Assembly: GCF_000226115.1 (NCBI RefSeq)
Contig: NC_016458.1
Location: 2,852,001 to 2,916,000 of the forward strand
Length of the DNA stretch: 64,000 nt
Source of the DNA: Thermothielavioides terrestris NRRL 8126
Lineage: Eukaryota > Ascomycota > Sordariomycetes > Sordariales > Chaetomiaceae
Direction of reading: 5' to 3'
Shown here piece by piece: positions 29,556-42,011 of the stretch. Each line of letters starts with the position of its first letter. Positions within the stretch are counted from its first letter, which is position 1. Below the pieces are notes generated by a model, which saw nothing but the letters and a program-made list of their open reading frames with translations, did not search any database and was not told the DNA's origin. The position numbers and the translations under genes are program-made.

Positions 29556-32500
29556 TCAAAAGATCGGCTCCAGCCCGTCCCATACGCTGGGATCCCCATT
29601 GGGCCCCGCCCTCTCCCTCCGCTTCCAGTACTCGCCGTTGAACTGCCAGTACGTCTCGCCGGTGATCTCGCAGCGGGCCTTGCGGAACCAGGCGGGGACG
29701 AACTGCTCGCCGCGGGCCTCGCGGGCGCGGCGGCGGGCGCGCTGCGCCTCCTCGAGCCGGTTCTTCTCGCTGGCCGCGAAGTCGTACTCGCCCTCCTCCA
29801 TGGCGCGCTGGTCCGGCCGGAAGCGCGAGTCGGTCGGCGCCAGCCACGGCCGCAGCGCGTCGTCCAGGTGGTTGAACGTCACCACGAACGGCGTCAGGTT
29901 GAACGGGATCCCCTGCGGCCGCGGGTTGGCCTGCCAGATGAGGAAGGCCTTGTTGGGGTCGCTGGCGGCGGCGGCGGTGGGGTCGACGCCGCCGTTGGCG
30001 CTGCCGGCGTCGCCGTCGGCGGTGCTGCTGCCACCGTCGCTGCTGTTGTTGCCCGCGGGCGGCTCGACGACCGTGGCCTCGTAGCCCGGCGTGTAGCGCG
30101 CGTAGATCTTGGAGCTCCACCGCCCGCCGATGCTGAAGCGCACGCGGCCGTTGGCGTCGACAACCTTGCCCGAGAGTAGGTACGCGCTCGAGGCTTTCCA
30201 GCCGCGCGGCTTGAACTCGATGTGGCAGACCTCGCCCGTGGTCCAGTTCTTGATCTCCATCGGCCCGTAGTTGTCGACCACCGGGTTGCCGGTGATGATG
30301 CCGACGACCGAGGACGTGACCTTCTTCCAGGTGTAGAAGTCCTCTTTGCCGCCGTGGGTGGGCCGCAGCCTGAGGAACCACGTGCCGAGCGGGTTGATGT
30401 CGAACGAGCGGCCGTAGAACTTGCTCTTGACCGCCGATTCGCCGTAGTAGGTCCACTTGGGCGACTCGGCCCAGGCGGCGCCGATGGGCGGGTGGTGGCT
30501 GACCTGTTCGATGAAGAAGCGGTAGTTCTTGTCCGGCCGGACGTACTCGAACGTCTCGCCGAGCAGCGGGTTGAAGGGCTTGGCAACGCGCCCGATGGTG
30601 GATGCGTACTCGCTGGCCGCGAACGCGGCGACGTAGAGCAAGCGCTCGAGCGAATCCGCCCGGTCGGCGGCCAGATCGAGGAGGTCCGCATACTCCATGT
30701 CCTCGCAACAGCGGTAGAGGAGAGAAGTGGGCTCGTTGAACGAGACCGGCAGCGTCATTTTGGTCATGTCCTTACCAACCATGGACTTGAGGATGCTCTG
30801 CAATCCGGGTTAGCCGCCGTCGCGAGTCCATACCGACACAGAGCACGCATCCCGTCTCGTCAACTTACCCAGAGCGAGATCTTTGGCCGGTTGTCCGCGT
30901 CCATCTTCAGGCGCGTGCGGATGCCATTCTCGTATCCCTTGAAGGAACTGCTGATGTCGCAGGCGCCTGTGACGGCCAGCTGTTTCTCTTCCTGGGGGGC
31001 GGTGGGCTCCGTTGGCGGCAGCTGTGATACTTCGACCTGGCCCGCATCGACCGCGTCGAAGAACTCCTCCTCGTCGGTTTCCGAATCCGAGATGTCGGCG
31101 ATCTGGGTTATCACGGTCTGCTGGCGCGACAGATTCAGGGTAGGTGTCTTCGCCGCCGGGGCTTCGGCAGCAGCCTCGGCCTCCGCTCCCGCCTGGGCTG
31201 CCGCTTTAGCCGCCGGAGCCGGGGATGGCGGTGCCTCAGTGCCCGCAAGAATGCCGTTCTCGACAGCCTCCTTAAGGATGCGCTTCGTCAACCGCCGCTT
31301 CAGTTCGGCCTCGCCGACGCGCGCCTCGAGTGCCTCTTGCTCCTTGGCCACTTGAGCCATGCTCTCCTCCCACATGCGCCGCATCTCGGATTCCCGGTCG
31401 AGGCGGTATTGCCAGTACGCGTCGCGGTCCTTCGAGATCCGGAGGAGGTCGCCGATGAGGCCCGTGAGTGAGCGGATGGCGGCGTCGTATGTCGCTAGTG
31501 CCTCGGCCATCTTGGGGTCAGACAACGGAAGCGCCGGGCTCTTGGTGGACTCGAGCAGAAGGGCCGAAGTAACGGCGGCCATGGTGTCGAGCTGCAGCTT
31601 GGCCGACTGGGCCGTGATGTTGAAGGCGTCTTTGTTTGCTGGCGGCGAATCCTGCCCACTCGATCCCTCGCCGTACTCTTCCTCGTCGTCGCCCTCCTCA
31701 TCCGCGACGGTCCCGCCGTTGCGGTCTGTCTTGCCCGCCTCGGTGGCCGCGTCGACGAAGTCATCCTCTTCGTTGTTCCCAAGCGTTGGAAAGCCGCTCT
31801 TGCTGGACGCGCGGGCGGAGGAGTGCAACCGCGTGAGCTGGATGCTGCTGCGCGAGGGCTCCCCGAGACTGGCGCTTTCGCTGGCCGGGTCTGGGAGGTG
31901 GTGGGAATGCTCAGCTCTCGCCTGCTTCAGCAGCTCCGCGCTCCGGGCCTTCTGCCGTTCTTCCTCCCTGGCCTGGTCCTTGGTCCATTGGATCGAGTTG
32001 TTGAGCGCCCAGAACCAGCGCTTCGCCTCCACCTCGTGGTTCGCCTTGAGAGTGTACTTGACCGACGATTTCCCGATAATCTCGAATTTGGTTTTCTCGT
32101 CGGGGCTCATGTGCAACTTGGCAATGCGCATGTTGATGGCGCCGCGGCAGGCAGATCCGGCGTCATCCTGATGCTTGTAATAGCTGAGGACGCCATCCTC
32201 CAGCACAAACCAACGCAGCTGGTAGCCCTTCCGGTAGTTGGTCCATTTTTTGAGATAGCCCTTCATTTCTCGCGCTTCCCGCCCGGCCAGCGGATCGCCC
32301 GGGGTCGCCGTCGTGGCGCCCTGGGTCGTGGAGCCCAGCACGGCCTTCTCCTGAATGCCCCGCTGAGCTGCCACGGCAGCGGGCGACTTCTTCAGCATGG
32401 CCCGCGTGATCTCGTCCTTCGTCACGTCCTGCGGCAGCTTGCCCTTGCGGTCACGGCGGAATGGGTCGGCGCCGTGGAGCAGGAGGACTTGGATTAATTT

Positions 32501-33491
32501 TGTGTTTTTGCGCCGGGCGGCCTCATGCAACAGCGTGCCGCCGGTCTGGACCGTATTTGGCTCCAAGGCAAACTCAGGACTGTTGATGTCCAGCACCGTC
32601 TTGAACCGCGGCTCTTCCAGCACCTGCTCCAGGACCTTGAGTTCACCGTGGAGGATTAGATCCTGCACCTGTCTGACCTTGTTCTCCGCGAATATGGACC
32701 TCGAAAGCTGCAGCAGCTGGAAGATGTCCGGGTTTCTGGCGAGGTCGATGGGGAGACGGCCCTGGTGATTGGCTATGGCGTCGTTGATCTCCTTGTTTTC
32801 CAGCAGCAGACGGACGACCGGAGTCCGACCCTGGATTGCGGCGATGTGCAGCGGCGTGTTGCCATCCTTGTCCCGCGCGTTGATGTCGAGAGAACCGGCG
32901 CCATCCGACAGGACGTACTCGATCACAGGCAGCTCGGCGCACTGGATGGCCAAGTGTAGTATGGTGGTGTCTTCGAGGGCGGCGGACTGCCCCGTGAAGG
33001 AGGAGGCGCTCATTTGCGTGCTGTTCTCGGAGCTCTCGCGGATGGCCTTGGAAATGAAGGCGGTATCGCCGTTTCGGAGCGCTTCGACGATGCGGAACTT
33101 CCTGACGGACGACTCGAGCGAGCTTGCCCTATCGGCCGGGTTGAGGGACCTGCCCCCGGCGGTCGAGGGGGCATTAGAGGGGTTGCGGCTCACGAAGGTC
33201 CCGGAAACAGACATTTTCGAGCTGTGGCCCCTGATGGCGTGTTGAGCGGTGGTGATCGACGCTTCGGTGGCTGAAGTCGTGGTGGTGGACACTGTAGTGG
33301 TATTTCCGAGGCCGGTGGATGCCGCTTCGTCGGCTGAAGACACGTCGTCGTCCGCCCCCTTTCGCCTCAAGAGCGACAGCGCGGAGGATTTCGTTCGTCG
33401 ATGGGAGCTACAGGAAGACAGCGCGTGAGCAGCGATCCGTACGATGTTTCTTGTACTTGAGAATCCAGCCAGGCAAAGGGCGAAGCAGCAT
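29556..33491 (-). CDS. OSH1: Oxysterol-binding protein Osh1-type (ankyrin, PH, FFAT, ORD)
   Basis: Proposed exons: 33491-33457, 33407-30869 and 30797-29556, about 1271 aa. The last splice (GTAAGT...TTGCAG) joins KISLW to SILKSMVG in phase. Ankyrin repeats are at about 160-345 ([40 protein letters not shown]). A PH domain is at about 390-490 ([20 protein letters not shown]). An FFAT motif is near 794 (EEFFDAVD), and the sterol/PI4P-exchange domain spans about 870-1240 with the signature EQVSHHPP. Such proteins move sterols between ER and Golgi or vacuole membranes, with FFAT binding VAP. The start is uncertain: the long frame continues upstream only to a GTG, whereas an ATG at 33491 plus a 49-nt intron gives [12 protein letters not shown] before SHRRTK. 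The gene is divergent from the thioesterase. Confidence 0.9.
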
Positions 33492-34885
33492 AACCCTGGA
33501 GCCGGGGGAGTCTCGGCCGCTGCGGGAGATACCCGGCTTTCTGGCACAGACTAAGATGCCTACCTCTCCCCCGCGTTAACCATGATCCTACGTCCAACAC
33601 CCAAGGTCCGGGAGGAGCAGCACAGCGGTGCCGTGGGTGGCCGGAATCCGGCGACAAGTTATAATCAGAGAGGTATGCAGAAAAAAGGGCGCTAGAGGTT
33701 CATTCAGGAAAATAAGGAACGTATATCTCGGTGCTCGAACTTGGCGGCAAGGAGCTGAGTCTGATGGGCTGGTTACCAAAAGCACGGATAGTGTTGGTGG
33801 TTAGGTGGCTCGGAGACGAAGTGGGGATGTTAGCGTTGGAGCTCAGGGCGATCGCGGCCGCGCTTGCAGCATCCCCTGGCCCAAGAAATGACGTTGGTGG
33901 TCCAGATCCGCTTTGGGTCGCCCTGAACAAGCCTGGCCAACCACAACAGTGGCCCCACATTACACTACACGTGCATTGGCGAGGTGGTGATGGTTGGCCA
34001 GGGGCTTGGTAACAATGGTCGCTTACCACAGGAGTGTTGTTACTGCTTGTTATATACATTCAATAACTTTTGCGAGTTATACTGGGCTGTACCTTAGTTA
34101 GGTAGGTAGGTAGGTAGTCTGCAGATAGCGATCGCTGAAACGCCGTGCAACGAAACAGCCTCATCTCGATGGGTAAAAATAGGTTGCCTACCACAAAAAA
34201 TTGGTTACCTACCACAGTACCGGTTAGACGAGCTGAAGGGAGGTCCGGCCAGTTGTGACCTCCAGACAATGGAATCAAGCATTTGGGATAGGCACTTCTG
34301 CCAACTCGAAGTGGATATCAGATGGCCAATACTGTGTGTGAACTCACTTCTGCACAGACTCAGCATACACGTGTAGGTCGGGTGTATTCCACCTCTGTAC
34401 CTTATGTACATACACGCCATCCATGGATGTTATTCGCTAAGACCCTGGGGATACGCACTGGGTTCGGCAGTGCATCTGAACTGGACATGGACCCAGGCCC
34501 TTGGCTCCCCTCCAATCGCCAAGCCGGGGGGTGCTTCCAATGCCGAACAAACCTCGGTACCGGGAGGACATGTAATCCAGATTCCCCATTTACACAGCAA
34601 TCAATGGCCGAAACCTACGCTAGCATATGAAAAGCATCTTTTGCATGCTCACTACCTTATTTTGGATAGAAACCTGACGTCGCGCAGCCCGGTTTTCACC
34701 TCAGCAACAGACCAGACGCACCCTGCATTTGCATTCATTCAACTCGATCCAACGTCAGCCTTGTTTCACGCGCCGCCGTCGACCGCCCACTCGGCCCAGC
34801 GCTGCTCGGTTGGCTCAACCTACCCTCGCTTTCAGAGTCTCGTCACCAGCGCCTCGCATTCGACACCGGGGGGATCGGCAGCACA
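33492..34885. other. Divergent intergenic region, OSH1 / thioesterase
   Basis: About 1.4 kb. It includes a short TAGG microsatellite at about 34098-34118 and repeated TACCTACCACA words near 34185-34215. No gene recognised. Confidence 0.55.
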
Positions 34886-36369
34886 ATGGCCGACCGCCCA
34901 ACGCTGCTCCGGCCGCCTCCTGAGGACCCGAATAAGGCACCCATCGAAAATGCCCTCGAGGTGACCGAGCTGGCCGTCCTTGGCCCTGTAAGTTCATTCC
35001 ATCATGCTCCATCCTCCATCCTCCACGCTCCACACCGCGGCGCAGACAACGAGGAACACGAACAAGCATGAAACCCCGTTTCACAGCCCAGACCTGCATC
35101 ACCCCATTCCAAACCAACCCAACCCAACCCAACCCAACCGAACCCAGCTAGGTACCTTAGGTAGCTAACCACCGCGCCGCACCACCACCCCCACATAAAA
35201 CAGAACATCTTCACCAACACGCGCCCGCCCTGGCACCCGCCCGGCGCGCGCGGCATCTACGGCGGCGCCGTGATCGCCATGTGCCTGGCCGCGGCGCAGC
35301 GCACCGTCGCCGCCCGCCCGGACTTCGTCGTCCACTCGTGCCACTGCTACTTCCTGCTGGCCGGCTCCGCCGAGCTGCCCATCCTGTTCCACGTCGAGCT
35401 GGTGCGCGACGGCCGCTCCTTCGCCACCCGCACCGTGCAGGCCCGCCAGCGCGGGCGCTGCATCTTCACCATGACCGTGTCCTTCGTGCGGGAGGCGCCG
35501 TCGGCGCCGGCGGCGGCGGGGTCGTCGGTTGGTGCTGGTGGGGGTGCTGAGGCGGAGGGTGGGGATGGGGATGCGAATGGGGATGGTGATGGGAATGGGA
35601 ATGGGAATGGGAGTCCCGGTGGGAATGCTCCTGCTGGTGAGAAACGCGACGCGGACGGGGTGAGCCACGCGAGCGAGATGCCGCGCGGGGAGGCGGACGG
35701 GCAACCGCTGCGGCCGCCGCCGGACGACTACGCGGACGAGCCGGAGCAGCTGACGCAGGGCCCGTTCCAGGGCACCCGGATCGAGATGGTCAACGGCGAC
35801 AGCGACAAGCCCGGGGAGAAGAAGACGCGGCAGTGGGTGCGGGCGCGCGGGCGCATCCGCGGCGGCATGCCCGCGCACCTGGCCGCGCTGGCCTACGTGT
35901 CGGACAGCTACTTCATCGGCACCATCACGCGGATCCACAAGCTGTGGCGGTTCCCCTTCCCCGCCGACCAGTTCGACCAGCTGCCCGCCGACCTGCAGGC
36001 GAAGATCAGGACGCTGCATCAGTGGGAGGGCATGGGCGACGACCCGCGGGAGATGGTGGGGCGGCCGACGATCGGGATGATGGTCAGTCTGGACCACACC
36101 ATCTACTTCCACGAGCCGAGAAAGGTGCGCGCCGACGAGTGGATGCTGAGCGAGATGGAGAGCCCGTGGGCTGGCGACGGGAGGGGCGTGGTCATGCAAA
36201 AAATCTTTAGCAAGGACGGGACTCTGCTTGCGACCTGTGTGCAGGAGGTATGTGTTTTTTCTTTCTTCTCCATTTTCTTCTGAGGCCGGAAGGCATTGCT
36301 AATCTCATATTCCAGGGCCTCGTCCGTCTGCAGGAGCCCAAGCCAGCCAGCAGGGAGTTAAAGCTGTAG
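34886..36369 (+). CDS. Acyl-CoA thioesterase II (TesB/ACOT8 type)
   Basis: Three exons: 34886-34987, 35204-36247 and 36316-36369. Introns are 216 nt (GTAAGT...AACAG) and 68 nt (GTATGT...TTCCAG), giving about 399 aa. Two hotdog halves are visible. The first has GARGIYGGAVIAMCLAAAQR and FVVHSCHCYFLLAGSAELPI then TRTVQARQRGRCIFTM. The second has MMVSLDHTIYFHEP, the ACOT8-type active-site region. These enzymes hydrolyse acyl-CoA to free fatty acid and CoA, usually in peroxisomes. A Gly/Asn/Asp repeat insert (about residues 145-170) separates the halves. The C terminus is ELKL, a weak match to peroxisomal PTS1 (SKL-like), so location is uncertain. Intron 1 contains a CCAAC repeat near 35105-35145. 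Confidence 0.9.
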
Positions 36370-37202
36370 CTTGTGGATCGTCTCTCGCGGTCGCATCGAT
36401 TTTCCCAGTATTTACTTGTATTATTTTTGCCGCCTACATCCGTGTAGATCAGGATAGACATGAGTGTAATGTCCAAAGACCGAGCGATTTCACCATCGCT
36501 TGTGGGACTAATCTTCGGAGTGAGTAACCTGTTACACGGTGCATTTTATGCTGTGTCCATGCTGTACCTTGTCCAGGAATGCTCAGTTTCTCAGCCATTG
36601 TGACATTCCCCTTACAAGTCTTCACTGACTCCGTGCGCCCTCCTCAAAGCCCCAGGGTGGAAACTGCGCAATCTTCACATCATTGGAAACTCAAGAAGAA
36701 AGAAGTCAAGGATTATGTGAAGATGGATCATGCACTGTCGACACTACTACGCCTGCATCCGCAGCGTATGCGAGCCTTGTGGCCCTGACGGCTTCTCAAG
36801 GCTGCGAGCTGCTGGCCTCGGGGATCCACAGAACTAAGGGACACCCATCCCCTTCTCCATATCCTCCTTGGCCCAGCACCCTTTGTTTCCGTCCTCCAGG
36901 AACTCCTACAAGCTTTCACAAAGCTGGGTATCGAGTACCTACAGTGCTGGCAACCAGCCTCGTACGGAGGCTTTCCTTCTTCCCCCATGGAGAACGCCGC
37001 CGTCCTGGAACGCCAGCGCCGGTAAACCAATGCAACAAGAAGGACCAGTCCAGTGGGCAGAGAGGGTGCCGAAGACGCACCGCACCAGTCGCGCTAAACT
37101 GGGAAAAAACAAAGTTGTAAGGTCGAAAAAGGAGAGATCTACTGTCGGGAGCGGGATGAAAAAACCGGATTAATGGTTGAGTGTCGGGCGAAAGGCGTCG
37201 GA
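36370..37202. other. Convergent intergenic region, thioesterase / RED1
   Basis: These 833 nt lie between gene 3' ends. No coding domain, tRNA or repeat array is seen. Confidence 0.55.
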
Positions 37203-40200
37203 TCAGATGGTGACCCCTTCCAGCGGGAGCACCTTGGACTTGTCCCCCAGGAGTTGGGAGCGGAACTCAATGATCCCGCGGGCTATTGTGTCGAAGTCCT
37301 TAACCTTGTCCGCCCTGAACTTCTGAAGAAGCTCCCGCAAGCCCTGGATGAAGCGGCTTTTCTCCTCGCCGCTGTACTCATCGGCATTGCCCAACTCCAC
37401 GAGGATTTGGTCATCTGCATGGTAGAGGGCTAGGAGTCAGCGTCGAGAGGGGGAGAGAGTCGGAAGGTCTGACGTTAGCGGCCCGTCAAGAGTCCGGCGG
37501 GAAACTCACCAGGAGCGCTGATGGCATCAAAATGCTGGAACTCGCAGTTGGGAGGACATTGCTCTCCACTCAGTTCAAAAGGACAGAGCTCTTTGTCGGG
37601 GTCAATTCTGTTGCTGTAAGTCAGAGACTTCAGACCACCGGCAACTACACGCTGGAACTCCGGATGGAATCGGTAGGCGTGGAAATATCGGAGCGGGCTC
37701 TCGTAAGGTGCCAATGTACTTGCCGACTGTGACGCCGGTCCATCGTGCGCCTGGCAATCTGTCAGCGAAGAGGTGCCGGAGCGGCGGGAAGAAACGACAT
37801 TTACTTCTCCAGCCGCTTCGATCTCGATTTCCTGCTCGGCTTCACGGGGCTGCGCAACGCCGGATATCTGGTCCGGTAGTGGAGCCGAGAGCTGTCTAGC
37901 ATTGGATGATTCGCCCTCGGCATCGTTACTGTGGACAGCCTCGGCTACCTCCGGACTGGGTGATCTGGAGTCCAACTCCATTGGCGTGGTCTCGTCGACA
38001 ATGGTAGGTCCAACTTGCTCGGCCAGGGCGGGCGTGGCGGAGCTGCCCTCGACTAGTTTATCATCCGATGTCGGCATTGCAGCTGAGTCTCGAGCATTCG
38101 AAGAGGGCAACACGATGCTCCCCGAAAGATTTGAAGCATCTTGGTCAAGCAGCGTCTCAGCTCGGTCGACGGCAGCATCAGCAGTGGGAGCTCCCGTGTC
38201 TTTGTCAGCAGCCGACGAGGACGGTTCCCCTGAAAGTCCGCGTGGGGCTTCCGCCTCATCCGTTGATACTTCACCTGGCTCTCTGCTGCTCTCAGACGTA
38301 GGAGAGGACGACGAGGGTTGTTCTGTCTGAATGTCAACCGACGCGTTTCCGGCCTGTACTTGTCGAACACCGCGACCCTCGGTGGCCGAATCCCTGGCGG
38401 ATTCCAGCCCATTCAGCTGCGGGCTCTCCACCGGAGTGGCGTCGAGCTGCTGCAGCTCGTCCGCCAGCCTTTTCTTCTCCGCATAGTTGCTGTCGATCTC
38501 GGCCTTCAGGCGTGCTTCTTCGTCCTGCAACTTCCGGAGCCGGTCCAGCTTCTCCTTGAGAGTCGATTCGACCCGGGGAATCTCAAAGCTCACGATGCGG
38601 CCCCGGCGCTCTGCTCGTTGTCGCACATCGAGAGCCGCCCTGTCGGACGGCTTGGCGAGCTTCATTGATGTAGGTTCCGGCGTAAGCTGGGGAGAAGATG
38701 CATCAAGCCGATCTACGCTGCTCATGGAGTCGGCACGTTCGAGATGGGGCGCCGGAGCAGTCTTATTCTCCTTCGGCTCCGCCGTGTCCTCCGTTTGTTT
38801 CGGCGTCTCCGAGCCACCCAAGGCCTGCTTTGCCTTTCGCTTCGCCTCTGCAAGGGCGATGCGCCGCCTCATCTCCTGGATCTCCTTCTCCTTCAAGTCC
38901 AGCTCGGTCTCTCGTTTCCTGTTGTTAACGGGGCCAGCCGGTGGTGTTACGGAAGGCGCAGGGCTCGAAAACTGGCGTTGCGGCAGAGTATCGGTAAGTG
39001 GGGGGAAGTCGCGGATAGCTGGTCCGCGCGGTCCCGGAGCGCTGCTGGCCCGTCTCGACGACGACTCATCAACTGGGGATTCCATATCCATGTCCATCTC
39101 CATCTCTTCGTCGTCGGATTCGTCGCTGACATCAATGATCAAAGAAGTCTCCTTGCGCGCTTGGCCAAAAGGTCGCTTGAGAGGTGCCGGCCCTGATGAA
39201 TAGTCGACGAAATCCGCCGCCACCGGGCGTTTTCTCTGAGATGAGGAGTTGGGATGAGGGTGTGATGATGAACTCAAGCCGGGGATAGGGAGGCGTGATA
39301 GGGACGAGTTGGACGGGCCGCCGCCAGCCGTCACAGGCGGCGCTGCCGCTTGAGGGCCTGTGGGAGTCGCCGCCGCTGAGGCGCCTGCTGTCGTCGGTTT
39401 AGGCAAGGTACTACCCACCGAGTCGGTCGTGTCGGTTGCGGACTTCTGGGCTTGCGCCTCTCGGGACTTCTGCAACGCCGCTATTTTCTGCTGAATCAGG
39501 CGTTCTTTCTCGCCCCATACTTTGCTTTTGGGTGCCGTAGAGGGGGTCGGGGCTGAGGCCGAGGCCGGGGTCGGGGTCGGGGTCGGCGCTGGCGCCGGCG
39601 CTGGCGCGGACGCTGGCGTTGGCCCCGGCGGACTCTTCTGCACGCTCTCCTGGGCTTGTGGCTTCGTCTCAGTTCGCTTGGGCTCCGTCGTAGTCGGAAT
39701 CGGCGGTTTTTGCGAAGCCGGCGCCTTGGCAGCCTTCGCGGCAAGGAGCCGCGCGATGCGGTCTTTACGCTCCTCGCCCTTTCCCGACTGATCGGACGTC
39801 GCAGCGGCGTCCTTGGGAGCTGATGCTGCCTGTTGTGATTGCGCCTCAGTTGCCAGACTCGGCACGGTCGACTTGGAGTTAGTGCTTTCCTGCCGTTGTG
39901 CATCTGCGCGTCGAGCGGGAGGCGAGTCGGCGCGGTTCTTGGGTATGTCGAGGTGAAGGTCCCGGAACAGCCCCTTGATCATATCCTCGTCAAATCCCTC
40001 ATCGATATAAGTCTGATACTTGATGCCCAGTGGCCACAGCCGCAGAATTGCTTTCTGCGCCTCCTTTTTGGCTTCCTGCACCGATCTGAAGGAGCTTGAC
40101 AAATCCTTCGGCGATTGCTGGGCAGAGGTGTCTGGCTGGGTGGGACTGTTGCCAGAAGCATGATTCGTATGTTGCAGGCCTGGAACAGGTGGGCCGGTCT

Positions 40201-41032
40201 TATCCTCGGGTGCTAAAGCGGGATCTCGTTGGGCTCCCTGGCTCGTTGTGGGCTGCGGAGTCGGGATCCCACTCTGAATCTCTCGCGGCGAAAGGAAAGG
40301 CGAGTAAGACGCGGACCTCTCACGACCTGCAACCATTAGATCGTCGCCCATCAGACCGGAACCCGATGGTTAACTGAAAGCCATACCTTCTTTACCCCTA
40401 GAGTCCTTTGCGCCATCATCCTCGTCGGTGCCATAAAAGCCCCCGTCGGGTGTATCAGCAACGCTCGCGGGTCGACTCGGGTCCATGGCCGGCTGAGGCT
40501 TGGAGACAGACTGTGCAGAGGCATCTGGAACCTCGTCCCGAGGCTCGTACAAATCCTCAAACTGGCCCTCGCTCAGCTCGCCTTCTTCCGCCTCAATCTG
40601 AACATCTGCGGATCGGCGGGTGGGGCCCGGAGCAGGTTGGTTCGCGAGAGCGGCATTCGTATTCGAGCTGCTCGTTACGACCCTGGATTGGGGCGCTGGG
40701 GGTTCCGAAGAAGTAGTTCCATACGGCCGCGGTGGTAAATTCGACGCGGATGCCGAAAAACCAGGTGGCGGACCCCAAGCGGCGATGCCGGATGAAAAGT
40801 TGTTGTAAGTCCCAGCAGGAGCTGCGCCTCCTATCCCAAGGCCCGGGATGTGCGTGGCATTCAAGTTGTATGCCGACTGCGAAAGCTCGCGGTGGTTTTG
40901 GGGGGTCGAGGCAGCGAAGAGATCGTTATGACCAGGCGCGGGATACCCCGGCATAGTCTGGTAGCCAAATGGCTGCTGCGCATGTTGACCACGGTACTGG
41001 CCGTAGCCATACCCATGCGGGTATTGTGACAT
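37203..41032 (-). CDS. red1: Red1-like zinc-finger scaffold (MTREC/NURS type)
   Basis: Three exons: 41032-40387, 40326-37510 and 37414-37203. Introns are 60 nt (GTATGG...TTGCAG) and 95 nt (GTGAGT...ATGCAG), phase 1 both, giving about 1224 aa. It starts MSQYPHGYGYGQYRGQ and is mostly disordered (Ser/Pro/Ala/Gln-rich), with acidic patches, a Pro/Ala/Thr repeat and coiled-coil stretches (KEKEIQEMRRRIALAEAKRK; LKEKLDRLRKLQDEEARLKA). The only compact element is near the C terminus: CPFELSGEQCPPNCEFQH, a C-x8-C-x3-C-x3-H finger of the putative zf-C3H1 type, followed by a helical tail (FIQGLRELLQKFRADKVKDF). This layout fits Red1/ZFC3H1 scaffolds, which connect the Mtr4 helicase to nuclear exosome decay. 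Other C3H1-finger proteins cannot be excluded. Confidence 0.72.
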
Positions 41033-42011
41033 GTTCGGTGTCCTGGGAGGGGTTCGGTCACGGTCACGAGGGCGCGGGCATCAGCCCTGCCGGGTTGAAA
41101 GATCACGCTGGGCGGCGGTCGGTCGCTGGATGGGCTTCGGCAGACACAACGACAACGTTTGAAATGTTTGGCGGTCAATGGCGTCCTTGTCGCGAGGAGA
41201 CGAAGAGCAGAGCAGCGGATGATGTGTCGGCGGCAATCCCACTCGTCGAGCAGCTGTGGTAGGAAATCAAGAAATCATCAGGAGCCGATATTTAATGTGA
41301 GGGCGCACAAGATGGAATCGAGTTGCTGTTATCGCCTGCAGGAGTGCGCTGCACAGCGCCTGCTATGAGTGCTGCTGCACGCTGCCCGAAGTGTCAGAAC
41401 AGTCGGGTTGAACATCCACGTTCATTTCAAGTCGTCACCGAAATGGACCGTGTTCGATGGCAAAACAGACCCAACCCTCTCAGCATGCGCTAGTCCACAA
41501 ACAGACTTCTGGGTGCACGGACCACCGCGGTGACATCAAGTGGGCCGAGGATGCCTGCCCACTGCCCACTGCCAACTGCGGCCCGGGGGTTTGTTTACTG
41601 TGCCCGGGCGTGCTCGGGGCAACGGGAAGCCAGCTGAAGTTCGAAGCCAAACCACCGGCCTTGTATTCCCCTCCATCGAGCAACGTTCAAGCTGAGGCAG
41701 AACTCTGGATTTTTGGCGTTGTCAGCCAAGTTGCCTCTGCTCTGTTTTTTTATTCTGTCTGCAATTGCAGTGTGATTCTCTGCCTTATTTGTGCTTGGCC
41801 ATTCCATTCCCATATCGCTTGCGCGGGGCTGCACTTCCTGGATGTTTACTTGAAGCCGGCTGCACTTCATTCACGCAATAGCCAGCAACAGCACGCTACG
41901 ATTTTGCTCAGCATTTTTCTCGGCAGTATCCCATGACCCTGCTCGCAGCTCTTCCACCTCCCCACCTGCTGCTACCTAACCTCACCTCGCTTTGCGTCAC
42001 ATCGGCTCGCC
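41033..42011. other. Divergent intergenic region, RED1 / myosin
   Basis: These 979 nt lie between two divergent starts. C/T-rich leader sequence precedes the myosin ATG. No gene or repeat array is seen. Confidence 0.6.

Noticed and set aside
30222..31355. Plus-strand open frame opposite OSH1
   Set aside because: Antisense shadow; the sterol-binding signature is on the minus strand.
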